A DNA stretch of 64,000 nucleotides from Anaeramoeba flamelloides (lineage: Eukaryota; Metamonada; Anaeramoebidae): NCBI GenBank assembly GCA_027625915.1, contig JANTQA010000042.1:1748001-1812000 (forward strand). The letters run 5' to 3'. Both the position numbers and the translations under genes were made by a program. The notes beneath the pieces were generated by a model, which saw only the letters and a program-made list of their open reading frames with translations, searched no databases and was not told the origin of the DNA. Shown piece after piece: positions 1 to 12,684 of the stretch (within the stretch, counting starts at the first letter, position 1; each line of letters opens with the position of its first letter).

Positions 1-1625
1 ATTCATCAAAAAAATATAGTATAAATTCTAAGAAGGGATCATTCGTTATCTGAATTAATTTTTTTTAATTTTAATTTTTTATTTATTGTTTTTCTTTATT
101 AGCTCAAGATTTCTGACTCTTCGAACGTTGATGAAAAATTTGGGAAAAGAACAGTAAATCTTATAATTGAGATTAACCATATAAAATATTTTCTGTTTAT
201 TTTTTCTATGAATAACTTTTTCAGATAGTTTTTTTAACTAATATTTTTAACCCATGTTTTTTTCAATCGGTTTCTAATCAATTTATTACTTCACAACACT
301 AATTAAAATGATACAATAAAAAATTGATTAAAAAATGATGACAATATAAGATTTAAAAAAATTTTCTCAATTACAAAAGATATCACAACAAAAATTTTTA
401 AAAATTCTTTTCTTAATTAGATCTGAACACCATGTCGATCTTTTCTAAAACTCGATTGTTTTTTGAGATAATTACTATATGGTTTATACATGAGAATAAA
501 AAATTACTGGAAGTTATTTTTCACTGTGATATAATAACAAATCAGAGTCAAAACATGAAATTGTCGTTCTATTTATTTGGTTGGTTATTTATTATACTAT
601 TTTTTGGAATAAAATAACGATCCCGAATGAAAGGAATGTTACAGAATCAAAAAAAGGATAATTAATTGTTAATTAATTCCGATTTAAATTTCAGAAAGTG
701 GATATATATATTCCTTACCTTGTGTGAATGATAGTGTTTATTTTTATTATGTTACCATAATGATTTTTCTTATTCTCATCTTTTTTATTTAAACAAATTT
801 TCTTTCATTATTCTTTCCTGTCAATAGATAAATAAAGAGATTCTGATTTAAATTTGATATAATATTGGGGACAATAGATTTGAAGAAAAAATAGGATTGA
901 TTAAGGGTTATCTAATATAAAGCCACTCCCCGGGTCCTATGGATCAAAAAATTGACGACTTTAACTCTTTATTCCTTGAGATCTAGAAGAACTAATTTTT
1001 CAAATTTTTTGGATTATTGGAAATTTAGATCTGATTCTTAATTTTAAGATTGTAACTAAAAACCACAATATAACTATGATTAATAATGCTTGATTTGTTT
1101 TTCAAAGAATTTTTATTGGAAGCGTGATAACACTTACTTTGAAGAAAACTTGTTAGGTTATCATTAACATTACCAACTGATAATTAATAATATGATTAGT
1201 CAAAATTTCAAATTATTTTAATTTTGTTGATATTTTATAGTTCTTCTGGATCTTTAGAGATAAAGAGTAAAACTCAATAATTTTTTGATTAACAATACCC
1301 ATGATAATGACTTTATTGTGTACAATACTTTAAAAAAGATAACATTTGGAACCTTTATGAAAAGATCTCTAAATCAAATTATTTGTAATTTTGAAAATAT
1401 TCGACTGCTTTTCCAAAATCTAAAAAGTGTTTTGAATATAAGATTTTTCAAAGTTTTAATTCCAAAACTTAAATTGAAAGTTCTATCACTTTGCCTTTTA
1501 ACGAATCCATAATTTGAAATAAATGCAAAAAACAAAGTGTGTTCATTCAAAAATGTTAATTCTATTTTTGTGTTCTTCAAAAATGAAATCAAACTCAAAA
1601 ACCCATTTTTTTTCTTTTTACAGAA
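1..1625. other. Non-coding stretch upstream of the lectin gene
   Basis: I see no convincing gene here. The open frames are short, hydrophobic-biased or poly-Phe/Lys and lack recognisable motifs. The only clear structure is an inverted-repeat pair around 941-1291, listed separately. The promoter of the downstream lectin gene should lie near 1500-1620, but no specific motif can be called in such AT-rich DNA. Confidence 0.6.
941..1291. mobile_element. Short inverted-repeat (MITE-like) element
   Basis: An arm at about 942-994 is repeated in reverse complement at about 1238-1290. Both arms contain GATCAAAAAATT at the outside and AGAAGAACTA at the inside, with roughly 80% identity by eye. The spacer of about 240 bp has no coding potential. 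No target-site duplication was identified, so the true ends are uncertain. Confidence 0.55.
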
Positions 1626-4600
1626 ATGAAATTATTTACCACTTCTCTACTAATCATCATTTTATTGGTGCTTGTCTTTGGAGAAAACAATTCTCCTCAT
1701 GACTTCACTCCTCCTTTCTCCTCGATGGAATTTTTAAATTCTTATAATACACAAGGGGCTGCAAAGCTAACAAAAGAATGGTTAATTTTAACAACAAAAA
1801 AAAAAAATGTACAAGGATCTCTTTGGGGAAAAAAGGTAAATCTTTTTAAATTGTTACTTTATTGTTCCTTCCCTCTGAAAAAAAAAATTCAATAACAAAT
1901 TCCTTTTTTTCTTTTTTTCTTTTTTTCTTTTTTTCTTTTTTTATTTTTTTTTTTAATTTTTTCTTTTTTTAATTTTTTTTTAATTTCTGTGATCCACTCC
2001 AAATTAAAAAAAAAACCAAAAGAACAATCAAATTTCAAACTGGGAGGCAACTCTTCAATTTATGATAATGGGTGGAACAGATAAAGGTGGAAATGGGTTA
2101 GCATTTTGGTATACTTCAGATTCTATGAAACAAGGAGATCTTTTTGGATCTCAAAATAAATTTACAGGCTTGGGTGTCTTTTTAAGAACAAACCCAAATG
2201 ACGGAGAAGGAGTAAATTTTTTTCTTTTTTGAATCCTTTCTTTTTTTGGATTTGAACATTTCATTTTGCTTGAGTCGTGAAAAAAACAATTTCTTTGTTT
2301 AATTTGTATTTTAACCTTTTGACCATCTGGAAACAAGTCACTAAAAATTTTAAAACCATAAAACTCGGATTTGTTTTCAAGTTTTCGGTTCCCAACAAAA
2401 CAAGCCAATATTGTAGTCTTGGTGTTTTTTTTTTTTTTTTTTTTTTTCTCGGTTCCACAAAAAAAAAAAAAAGTAAATCTTATTAAAAAAGCAGAAATTT
2501 AGTCAATCGTTTAAAACCCAAGATTTTGAAAAAAAGAATTTTATTCTTACAGTTAATTGGATTTTATCTTGACTGATAAATTCCAAATCTTCGACAATTT
2601 TTTAGATCTTATTAACAAAATCCTTTTGACTCAGGGAAAAGTATCTTTATGCAAAATCCCATAAAATTTGAGATTTGTGCGACAATTTATCCTTAAAATT
2701 AATTTAAAAAAAGGTATTCGGTGGATTTTCATCAACTAGTATAAATATTTCATCTCATCTTTTTCTTTCACCAATTCCCCAAAGAACAGTATTTGAATTT
2801 ATTTATCTCAGATCAATTTCAGAAACCACCTTACAAACTAAAGATCGATCCATTAAGTGTAATTTAAAGTGAAAATTCAAATTAGAAAACATAATTTAAA
2901 CATAAAATAAGGTAGACGAACCTTTTTACGATTGAAAAATCAAATATTGGTATTTGAAAAGAAAAAGAATTTTTACAAATGATATATGAAAATAACATTT
3001 CTTTCAAAGTCTACAGAGTTCTTTGAAAAACCTTGATCAAAAAACTTTTTCAAAAGTATTGAAAAAAGGTAATATTTTTTTATGAATGTTTAAAAAACTT
3101 TACATAAAGATTGTCGTATCATAATTATATGCTATATTTTGTAGATCTACAAAGAAATATTTTTTTGAATTTTTTACAATAAATTGAAGGTTTACAGCGC
3201 CGAACGATTGCTACAATAGAAAATAATTTTTTTTATAAATACTAATATTTTTCAAAAATAAATTATCCAGCTGTCATCCAAGATTTGGGTCATTCTTTAC
3301 TGGAATTGCCCAGCCTATGAAAATAATCCACAGAATCTGAATATCTGAATTAAAAAAAAATTAATATATCCAATATTTTAAAAAAAAAATATTTTTAATA
3401 ATATTAACAGAAAAGACTCCAGAACTTTCTTAGTCCTAGTGGATATTAAAAGAATATGAAAATCTTTAAAAAAATTTCTAAATAAAAATTTAGGAATTAT
3501 GAAGTGACATTTATTTGAATTTTTAACAAAATGTCCAGAGTAAATCATTTGGTACTAATTACAATTTTTTTTAAATTTGGTGCTATTTTTCTATTTTTAA
3601 CATCTTGGGATGCTAATTCGTCGAATCTTAGATTCTAATTTCCCATTTTTACTCAAATAATGTTTTGCAGCAATGAAAACAACAATAAAAACAAATTTCA
3701 ACTCCAAAATTAATATCAAATAAAAAAAATAAAATGCTTTTGTATTTTTTTTTTTAAGAAAGAAAATATTAAATAAATAAAACAAAAAGTTATTGGTTTG
3801 TGAGACAAAACCCCAAAAAGAGTTCATTTATTATTGTGTTTTTTTTATATTTAAAGTGTCTGGGTTGATTTTAATTCTTCAATTTTTTTTGTCTTTTAGT
3901 GAACTTTTATATTGGATCTAAAGAAAGGCTCAAATTTGATTTTTTTTTTTTTTACAATAACTTTTTTATTTGAAACAAAAGCTAATTTTAGGGTAATGGA
4001 TATCTTCTTCACTTCCTTTTGGGTTATCAAATTTTTATCCCACTTTTTTTCTTGTTGATTAAAAAAAAAACTAAAACAAGAGAAAAGAAAACAAATGAAA
4101 AAACAAAATAACAAAAAATTAGCATCTTTTCATTTTACAATTAATTTTAGAAAAAAAAAAGAAAAGAAACTGAATTACTCAACAACAAAATCACAAGATG
4201 CTAAAATTTAAATAACTAACAAAACATTTTTTTTTGAAAATTCTTGACAAATTTCAGTATCACAAAAAGAATGTTCCCTAAAATTTTTTAAAGCTATTTC
4301 GAGACTCATTTGTAATCACTTTTTAAAAAAAAAAAAATAATCTCAAGATTCTAAGGCATCTTTTCAAATATAAATTACAATCTTGAGATTCTATTTTTGA
4401 GAATCTTTTGAACTACTCTGAAAATGTCTAAAACAAAATTTATGAATTAGGGGGGATAACTTATTTTCCAAAATTCAAAGAAAATGATTCAAATTTTTGA
4501 AATAGTAGGAAATAAACTGTTAATTTTTTTCTTTTATACTTGTAGGTAATATGGATAATTATAATCAATTTTAATTATAAGAACTTTAAAAAAAAATTAT

Positions 4601-7600
4601 AATTTAAAACAAAACTAAAAACCACTTTTAAGGTACTTATATTTATAAACAACTATAAAATATCCATTCACAAAATATGATATTATTTTCTAAATATACA
4701 ATAAAACAAATAACAATTCAAAAAATTCAAAAAAGCAAATAAGAATTCTATTTTTTGAAAAAAATAGCAACCAAAAAAAAGAAATTAAAATATCTCCTTA
4801 CCTTTTAATCATTTACAAAAATAAATTTCTCAAAACATTACCTAAATACATTCTTTTTTATAATTTTCTTAAAATAATTTTTTTTCTTTTAGGAACGTAT
4901 TCAAATAATGATTGGCGATGGGAAAAAAGAATATGATCAATCTCTCGATGGAGCAAATGTAATTTCTGCCGAATGCGAAACTAAACTTAGAAATAAAGGT
5001 TTAGTAAAAATTCGTATTTCATATTCGAAAAATGAACTCAAAGTAATCCCATTTTTTTCTTTTATCTTTTTACAAATAAAATCTTTTTATTATTTTTTAA
5101 ATTTTCATTGTAGTCATATATTGCATTATGAAATTTACGGAAATTTCGCTAAACAAAAAACAAAAAAAAATATATTTTATTATTACCCTATAAAAAAAAA
5201 AGACGATGAGATATAATTTTTAAATTAAAGAAAAAAATACAGACAATATTCTCATTTTTTTTTTGTTAGAAAAATTAATTAAACTAAAAATTCAAAAATT
5301 TCCACACAGCTAAAATGGTTCAACTAATCACAAGAATACAATTTCATTCAAATTGGAAATAATTTTGATTTTTTGTAAAATTATGAAAATCATTTTTTCA
5401 TCTTTTATTTTTGTTTTCTTTTTCATTTTTGAATTACGTAACTTGTTTCGGTCGATTAAAAATTATTTTGGGATTGTTGATATGATGATAAAGTTGAAGT
5501 TGTTTAAAATATGAAAACTAAAATAAAATTAGTTGATGGTATCTAACTATTTGATCGATCAATAATTGTTAATAGAATTTAAATAAAATTTACCAATACA
5601 ACTTTTTTATAAAACTAAATTAAGATTCAAATACTTTTTTTATGATGACTGTACCTGTTAGATACTCTTTGAATCAGAAGTCTCAAATTTAGTCACGAAT
5701 TTAGTCACGAAAGAAGTCTAAAATTTAGTCACTTCAAAATTCTCTCTTTAGCAGATTAGATGAAGTTTCATCTACCCTTTAACAATAAATCCAATACTTT
5801 TTTTTGTTTAGCTCTCCCCAAAATTTTTAACACACTCGATAATTTATTAGTATTGATAATTTTTTATTTATTTTTTTGTGAGTATTGTAATTTATAAACA
5901 ATTGTTAACATTTCAAAAATTGAATGATTCTAATTTGATATTTCTTCTGAGAATTGATTAAATAAGATTTTATTTTTCAAAACAAATTGAATTTTGGTGT
6001 GTTAAAAATTTTGAATTAGAGTTTACTTTGAAATGTAATATTAATAATATTAATTTATGTGATGACTTATCTTAATTTCAATATAATGTTTTTCAAAACA
6101 ACAAGGAGTTATTATCCCATTAAAATAGGATCAAAAAATTGAAAAAATCTTCTATCACTACAAGATTTAGGACTTGTAATGTTTAAATTACAAAGGCGAT
6201 AAATAGTGATAGTATTTATTTTATTTATTTTTTTAATCAAGGGGAAATTCAATTTCAATAAATCTGCTTAATAATATTCTTTTTATATTTGTCATTTAAA
6301 TTATATGAAAAAATTTCCGTTCTACAATAAGATTTTTATATTTTTAAAATCAATAATTTATTAATTTATTTTTATTATTATTATCTTTTTAATATCACAT
6401 TTTTAGGTTTTATATGATCTTGATAAAAATAATGTTTGGGCTGATTGTGCCAAAGTTTCAAATATTAATTTACCAACTGGATATCATTTTGGTTTCTCAG
6501 GTAATTATATTTTTAAAATGAATTTTTATTTTATTTTATCTTAATTTTTTAAAAATATCTTTTGATGAAAAAACGAACAACATTTTTTATTACTTACATT
6601 ATTATTTTTGAGTTATTATGTAGTTTTGATTATTTTTCTTTTTTTTTCATCAAAACAAAAAAATAACTTATCTGTACTCATTTTATTTTTCAAAAAAATT
6701 AAATTTTTTCTGAATGAAAATTGCAGTAAAAGGACATTTAGACTGTCACCAAACACTTCAATAATAAAAATAAATAAAAAAAAATTAAATTTTTTAAAAA
6801 TAAAATAAAAAATATCTGAAATTGTTGAAAAAATTTCAAGTAATATTACTTAAGGGCTGTGACGCCAAATGAATTCATAATATACAACACAAACCTCAAC
6901 TTTTTGTGTTGGTTTAAGTGATTACGATCTGATATTTAAGAATTAATTAAACTCTTTTTGATCTGAAGTTTTTTATAAAAACCAAATAGAAATTATTTAA
7001 ATAATAATAATCATAAAAATTTTAAAAAGTACTTTCAATGTTTTTGAATACTTTTTTTCTGAAATTTGAATACAAACACTTTTTCAGCCAAAACAAAAGC
7101 TATCCAGTTGTCATAAATTTTTCACTAAAGTTTTCTTTGTTAAAATGCAAAACGAAGAAAGGTTTCAAAAATATGAATTAATTTTTTCTCCTTTTTTCTC
7201 TTTTTTTTTTCCTTTATTTTCTCTTCTTTTTGAGTATGAATTACACAAGTGGAAACATGATGTCTCTATCTAATAAGTTTTTTTTATAATAAAAATTAAA
7301 TTTTTAGAAGAGTCACTGATATCATATCTGGTGTTGGATGTGATATAAAACTTTAATTAAGAACTGGTATTTTGAGAGAGTTTTATCAGATTAAATTAAA
7401 GATTAACTTTGCAAGAGTATAAAATTGATTTTTAAAAAAAAAATAATAAAAATGAAATCAAAAAAATAATTTTTTATCAAAAAAACTTTAAAGATAGATA
7501 CATCATGTTTCCACTTGTGTAATTCATACTCAAATAGAAGATAAAAAAAAAAAATCGAAAAGAAAATTAATTTCTTTAAACAATACTTGTTTCTTAAAGT

Positions 7601-10600
7601 AAAACTATGCTTCTAATCAACTAAAGTAATTTGTTTCCTTTCCATGACATTTTTTTTTTGTACAAATTTCGAAAATTAAATATTTTACATTTTTTTGGAG
7701 ATTGATATAAAAAGAAAAGTCATCATAATCAAAAAGAATTCACAAAATAACCATAAGGTAAATATATTTGAGTTAACATGATCTTAATTTTGAGAAGAAC
7801 CAATTTAAAATCATGTTACTTATCCATTTTGGAAATCTTCATTTCAATAGTAAATTTTAAATTTAATCTCAATAACTAATTTCTTTCAATATATTCCCTA
7901 TCTCTCTGGAGTTACCATATAAAACAAAAGATACAAAATCTAAGTTTATTCTCAAAAAGGGATTCATGAAAATAAAGACGAGAAAACTCAAAGTAGAATT
8001 TTCCTGTCTTCAAACCTAATATTGTCAATCAAATGTGAAGATGAATTATCGATAATTCATTTTTTTGATCTATTCACAAGATAGTATGATTTTTCGTGCC
8101 CAAAATTCAAAGGAAATTGTAGACTGAAATATTAATTCAATTTTCAAATACAGTTCAAGAAACTCTTCATAAATTAACTTGAATCAAGATCATCAAATTT
8201 TAAAAAGCATGAAGATCTAAAAAGCTGAGTCTTTTAAAAAAGTTTGGAATAATCCAAAAAAAGAAAAAATAATAATATTTCAAAAAAACAAATTCATTTT
8301 CATATCTTTTAACAAGTTAACTTACTTTGAAAAAACAAACTTTTCAAATCAAAAAATACACCAAAGATCTTTATAAGATCTCATTTTCATAGTTAAAAAG
8401 AATTCAGAATATTTTCCTTGTTTTTTTGAAAAGACAAATCACAAAAATCACAAAAATCACAGAAATCACAGAAATCACAGAAACTTTGCATCTCAAATTT
8501 TGACTAACCTTTTGATTTTTATTTCTCACGAGTCAATTCAGTTACTTTGGTATTTTAATAATTCTAAATTAGTTATACATTGTATCTGAGAAATGATAAA
8601 CTTTGAAATTATCTTAAACTTGACAATTTTATGTTTCTGTGATTTGAAATTGAATTGATTTTCTAGTTCTATTAAGGGTTAATAAAGATGAAATATGGCT
8701 TTTTCATAACTCGATAAAATACATTTTTAAACCAAAAATACTTGTTTGTGGTCAAAAAGAAAGTTTAGTAATTTTTATATACTTTGAAAAAAAAAGAAGG
8801 TTTGATTGAAATTAAATATCCCACCAAGTTTAAATAATATTATATTATTATTTAAACTCAATTTAAATCTATTAAAATGTGTTTTTTTATTTTGTTTTTA
8901 TTTATTACAGAAGAGAGGTAATTCAACAAAATTACTTCCCGTTTAACAGAAACTATTAAATTTGGATTTAGAGTTTTTTATCCTAATTATATTGAAGGCA
9001 AGATTATAACTCATAGGATAGCTTTTATTTAAAAAATGAAAAGAAAAATTTTTTTTTTAAACAAAGACAAGAAAAAGAGATTGAAAATCAGAGATATTCA
9101 AAAAATAATTAAAAAAAGTCAAAATTTATTTTTAAAAGTATTGTTTTGAACTTGAAGTGTTGAATTTGTTGGTGGCTTTTTTTTCCTTTGAAGCCGAAAA
9201 TTTCTGGATCACCATCATAATATATTTTAATAAAGAGGTTTAAATATTTGACCAACTCTAGATCAAATGAAATATGTTACTTTATTAAGTTTTAAATTAG
9301 AACTTTATGAATAGGATAAATCATCTGAATCTATAAAGTTCTGGTTTTAAAGAATAAGGATTTGGTTTTCGAAATTTCCTTTTTGTTGCTTTACTTTTGT
9401 TTTTTTATTTTTTTAATTTTTTTTTTTTGGTTTATTTGCATTTTCTCAACTCTTGTTTTAGCAAAATCCCAGTACAATATACCGACTCGAAGCAAAAACC
9501 CAGTCCAAGTAACGACTCAACAGATTATTAGGAAAAGTTAGATTTGATTCGCTTCAGTTCGGTTTCAGATTGCATTCAGTTGGATTTAGTTCTCTTCGGT
9601 TATATAATATCAGATCAATTCAATTTAAGATCGAATCATTTGATCAAGTTAGTTAAAAATCTAATCATGAACAAGTTTACCAATAATTATTATGATTTTT
9701 TATCCCTTTGACCACCTCCAAACACTTTAAAAAAACAAAAAAGGGGAGGAACCAAGGTGCCCAAACAACTTAAGGACTATTCGAATTTTATGCTCTGTGA
9801 GGGTTGAAATAAAATACTATAAACAGAAAAAAGCTTTAAAAGATAATGAATTGAGGAAAAGTCAAAATATTGCAATTTTTGGATTTTTTGGGATTTTTTA
9901 GATTTTGCTTGAAAATCATTTATTGATCCAAAAACTTTTTGAATTTCACGAACAAAACAAGGCAAAACTAAAAAGCTATTTTTTTTGATATTAAGAAAAT
10001 GCCACTCCACTTTCTTTTCAAGTATATTTATACTCTCTCGCTACACTCTAACATACTTGAAAAGAAAGTGGAGTGACATTTTCCTAATGAAATTTTTTTC
10101 TTCAAAATTTGTCTAGAATAATTTGGATTTGATGAATGGAAATTTTTCTTGCCCAACTCAAAATTTTGCCAAAAAAACCTAAATTTTTAAAAGTTAGCAA
10201 GATTCTTTAGATCAAGTTTCTTTTAAGTCTTTAAATATGTCACTAGGTGGAAAAATAATATTCACTAACTATAAAATTCGAATAATCCTTAATCAAACTA
10301 AAAAGGGAATTTGGAAAAAGTAAAATGAATAAAAAATAAAATTTGTTTATTTTTTCAAAATTTAAAATTGTAAACCCCAATTCAAAATTTTTAACACACC
10401 AAAATTCATTTTTTGAAAAATAAATCTTATTTAATAAATTCTAGAAGAAATACCAAATTATAACCATTCAATAATTGGAATGCTACAATTGTTTATAAAT
10501 TACAATATTCACAAAACAAAAAATAAATAATTGTCAAAAAAATAAATTATCGGGTGTGTTAAAAATTTTGGAGAGAGCAAAACCAAAAAAAATATGCATT

Positions 10601-11752
10601 GTTAAATTTGTTTAAATTCTATTAGGAAAATTGATCGATCAAATGGTTAGATACTATCAACTAATTTTATTTGAGATATTCTATTTTAAAAAAACTCAAC
10701 TTTAACCTAATATCAATCGTTGAAAAAATTTTTTAATCAACCGAAACAGGTTACGTAATTCAAAAAATAAAATGAAAACAAAATTTATTTTCTTCTGAAT
10801 CTAATTTATCTTTGAAAAAAAAAATATTTGAATATTACCTTTTTTTATTTATTTATCCTAATAGCTGAAACGAAAGAAGAAATAGATAATCATCGTATAA
10901 GAAACTTTCAAGTCAAAGATTTAGATTTGTCAACAAATTCGGAAACAGAAAAAAAACAACAACAAAATAAGAACAATAGAAATAGCAACAACAACAACAA
11001 CAACAACAACAACATTAGAAACAGCAACAATAATAACAATAATGAAAAGAATAATGGGAATGGACAAAAAATTTTTGGAATTGATATTAATTTGTATCAA
11101 AAACTTCAAATTCAATATAATCAATTACTTACACATACTGAAAGTTTATCAAAAAAAGTTGATAAATTTACAGAAGCTCATGCACAACTTTATTCAATCG
11201 AAAAGTTTTTAAATAATCTACAACTGTAAAAAAAAATTATTTTATTTTATTTTTTTTTCTTTCTTTCTTTCTTTTGATTTGAATTTGATCTTAAAGTATT
11301 TTAACATTTACATCACTTTTCGTTTACCTATGTATATATATATATTTACTGTATCCAAACACAACATTTTAATTTTATTTCATTTAATTTATTTATTTGA
11401 AATTTATAGATTTGTCAAACAAAATTCCCATGATATTTTCATATTGAAAAGACAAATAGATACAGAGCTGACTCAATATATCTCTGATATCTCAAAAGAT
11501 CATCATGAAGTCGATTCATCAATTGCAAAATTTCGTAGAAATGTAAAAGAGTTATCTACTGAACTTAATCGATCTCATAAAAAAACTTCTGGAATTGCAG
11601 ATTCAATCAAAGACGAAACATATAAGCTTAGCGAGGGCGTTAAACAACAAGGGCACAGTTTGGGTTGGTTAATTATTATTGTTCAAGTACTTGTTGTTAT
11701 TATTATTATTATAAAAAAAAATAAATCCTCAAAAAAGACAAAATATTATTAA
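1626..11752 (+). CDS. ERGIC-53/VIP36-family L-type cargo lectin, six exons
   Basis: Exons 1626-1835, 2023-2211, 4893-5042, 6407-6500, 10865-11225 and 11410-11752 join in frame (phases 0,0,0,1,2) to 448 residues. The order is a signal peptide (about 1-19), an L-type lectin domain (about 25-210), an Asn-rich linker, a coiled-coil stalk, one membrane span (LIIIVQVLVVIIIII) and a short cytosolic tail ending KTKYY. Lectin hallmarks include FTPPF, GNGLAFWYTSD, LFGSQNKFTGLGVF and the paired Cys of AECE and ADCAKV. Family members cycle between ER and Golgi and carry glycoprotein cargo. KTKYY fits a KXKXX dilysine retrieval signal plus a terminal aromatic pair, as in ERGIC-53. Compared with ERGIC-53, ligand positions Asp121, Asp152 and His178 appear as Asn, Arg and Gln, while Asn156 and Asp181 are kept, so sugar binding is doubtful. 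Introns 2, 3 and 4 (2.7, 1.4 and 4.4 kb) are repeat-filled; the other two are under 190 bp. Confidence 0.93.
3300..3500. repeat. Dispersed repeat H, copy 1
   Basis: The stretch beginning CAGCCTATGAAAATAATC resembles 36181-36385 (CAGCCAATGAAAATAATC) over about 200 bp. Both contain an internal ATTTCTAAATAAAAA. It lies in lectin intron 2. Function is unknown. Confidence 0.5.
3744..4590 (+). repeat. Dispersed repeat A, copy 1 (about 850 bp)
   Basis: This block in lectin intron 2 is closely similar (roughly 90% by eye) to 26488-27355 in the F-box gene intron. Both begin with AAGAAAGAAAATATTAAATA and end with TTATAAGAACTT. The block contains a palindromic pair around AATCTCAAGATTCTA (about 4340-4395). 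No long frame survives in both copies, so it is probably a non-autonomous element. Confidence 0.8.
5283..6025 (+). repeat. Dispersed repeat C, copy 1, interrupted
   Basis: The repeat starts near AATTCAAAAATTTCCACA and ends near TGTGTTAAAAATTTTGAATT. It matches 39350-39900, 31070-31760 and, in inverse orientation, 10365-10800 and 53290-53870. Shared blocks include GAATTACGTAACTTGTTTCG and TTTGATCGATCAATAAT. Repeat D (5606-5800) sits inside this copy. The repeat lies in lectin intron 3. Confidence 0.8.
5606..5800 (-). repeat. Repeat D inserted in repeat C
   Basis: This segment interrupts repeat C and is absent from the uninterrupted copies. It contains TTAGTCACTTCAAAATTCTC and CTCTTTGAATCAGAAGTCTC. 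The reverse complement recurs at 16078-16205 and, more diverged, at 46740-46890. Confidence 0.65.
7222..7541. mobile_element. MITE-like element with about 45-bp terminal inverted repeats
   Basis: An arm at about 7229-7272 (GAGTATGAATTACACAAGTG, then GAAACATGATG) is repeated in reverse complement at about 7490-7533 with about one mismatch over 43 bp. The interior is AT-rich without coding potential. It lies in lectin intron 4. The high arm identity suggests a fairly recent insertion. Confidence 0.75.
8436..8484. repeat. Nine-base tandem repeat
   Basis: About five units of a 9-mer ATCACAAAA/ATCACAGAA run head to tail in lectin intron 4. The first units carry AAA and the later ones GAA, so the array has two variant halves. 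Confidence 0.8.
8905..9750 (+). repeat. Dispersed repeat G, copy 1
   Basis: Several blocks align in the same order with 46030-47520: AGAGAGGTAATTCAAC, GCAAAATCCCAGTACAA, a CAGTTCGGTTTCAGATT-like Cys-free stretch, and AAAAGGGGAGGAACC near the end. The copies are clearly diverged and differ in length. No open frame supports a protein. This copy occupies part of lectin intron 4. Confidence 0.6.
9775..10288. mobile_element. TTAA-flanked foldback element
   Basis: TTAA occurs directly outside both ends (9771-9774 and 10289-10292). The outer arms, GGACTATTCGAATTTTAT and its complement at the right end, differ by one base over 18. A second, inner inverted repeat (9990-10025 and 10053-10088, two mismatches in about 36) brackets a 27-base loop, so the element is palindromic at both scales. 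TTAA target duplications are typical of piggyBac-type transposition. No transposase frame is present, so this would be a non-autonomous copy. Confidence 0.75.
10365..10800 (-). repeat. Dispersed repeat C, copy 2 (inverse)
   Basis: Reverse-complement copy of the repeat at 5283-6025, recognisable from ATTGATCGATCAAATGGTTA and GGTTACGTAATTC. It lies in lectin intron 4 and faces the copy in intron 3, with the 94-bp exon 4 between them. Confidence 0.8.
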
Positions 11753-12684
11753 AAAAAAAAAATAAAAATAAAAAAATATTTAATATCTAAGAAGACAAAT
11801 AAATACATATTAAAGAAAATATTGAACCCGAATTTCAGCATTTTTTGGAAAAAAAAATCAGTTCAAAAAATTTCTTTAACTTTCCAAATAAAACAAAACT
11901 CAAATCTAAATAATAAATAACTTTTTTTTTTTAATCTATCATATCATTTTTCAATGTAAACACTAATTAAAAGAAAATAGAAGTCAATTCCCACATATGA
12001 ATAATAACTTCTATCTTTTTTAATTGTGAAAAAATATTTTACAATAATATTTAAAAAATTTATATCCCCAATTACTTCATTTCTATGATAGAGGAGTAAT
12101 AAAATCAATATAATGGATAAGTTGGTATGTTTTTAATTAATAAAATTACCAATTTGATTTATAGATAATGTAAAAGTGCAAGGGTATGCTTAAAATCTTT
12201 TTTAAAAAATCGACAACTAAAGGTAATAATTTTGATTTTGTTTTTGATCACAAAATACACATTATTTTTATGTGCATTGAGACTTTAAAAAAAAAGAGAT
12301 GTTCAAAAAAACACTAAATTATTTATAGAAATCCAGTCTCTTCATCTATTAACCTTTAAAAAACCTTACTTGAAACAATTATATTGTATTTTTTTTTTTT
12401 TTTGTTTTTGTTGGTAATCCCTTTTTCATGGGTTTTATTTCTTCAATTTAAATTAATTAATTTTAACTTGAAAAAACCTCTAATTTTTTTTAGAGATAAC
12501 CCTATATATTAATCAAAGCTAAGAGCTTTTTTTCTACAGTAATAAAAGAAAAAAGGTCTACACTCTTTGAAATATTTTGCTTTTTTATTACCAAATTTTA
12601 TATTTTTTTGTTTTAAAATTTGTTCTAAGATTTCTTTTTTTTTTATATTTATTTAAAACATCATTTGATGAATTTAAATTTAAT
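11753..12684. other. Intergenic region between lectin and 5S rRNA genes
   Basis: AT-rich sequence with long A and T runs and no supportable gene. The lectin 3' end and the 5S upstream region share this space. No second 5S copy or tRNA gene was seen. Confidence 0.6.

Noticed and set aside
432-617. Open frame of 61 codons at the left edge
   Set aside because: Phe/Ile-rich with no motif, no codon signal different from the non-coding surroundings, and no plausible splice partners.
11279-11409. Upstream extension of the frame that codes lectin exon 6
   Set aside because: The acceptor TTATAG at 11409 and the phase-2 donor at 11226 show that this part is intron 5, not a separate start.
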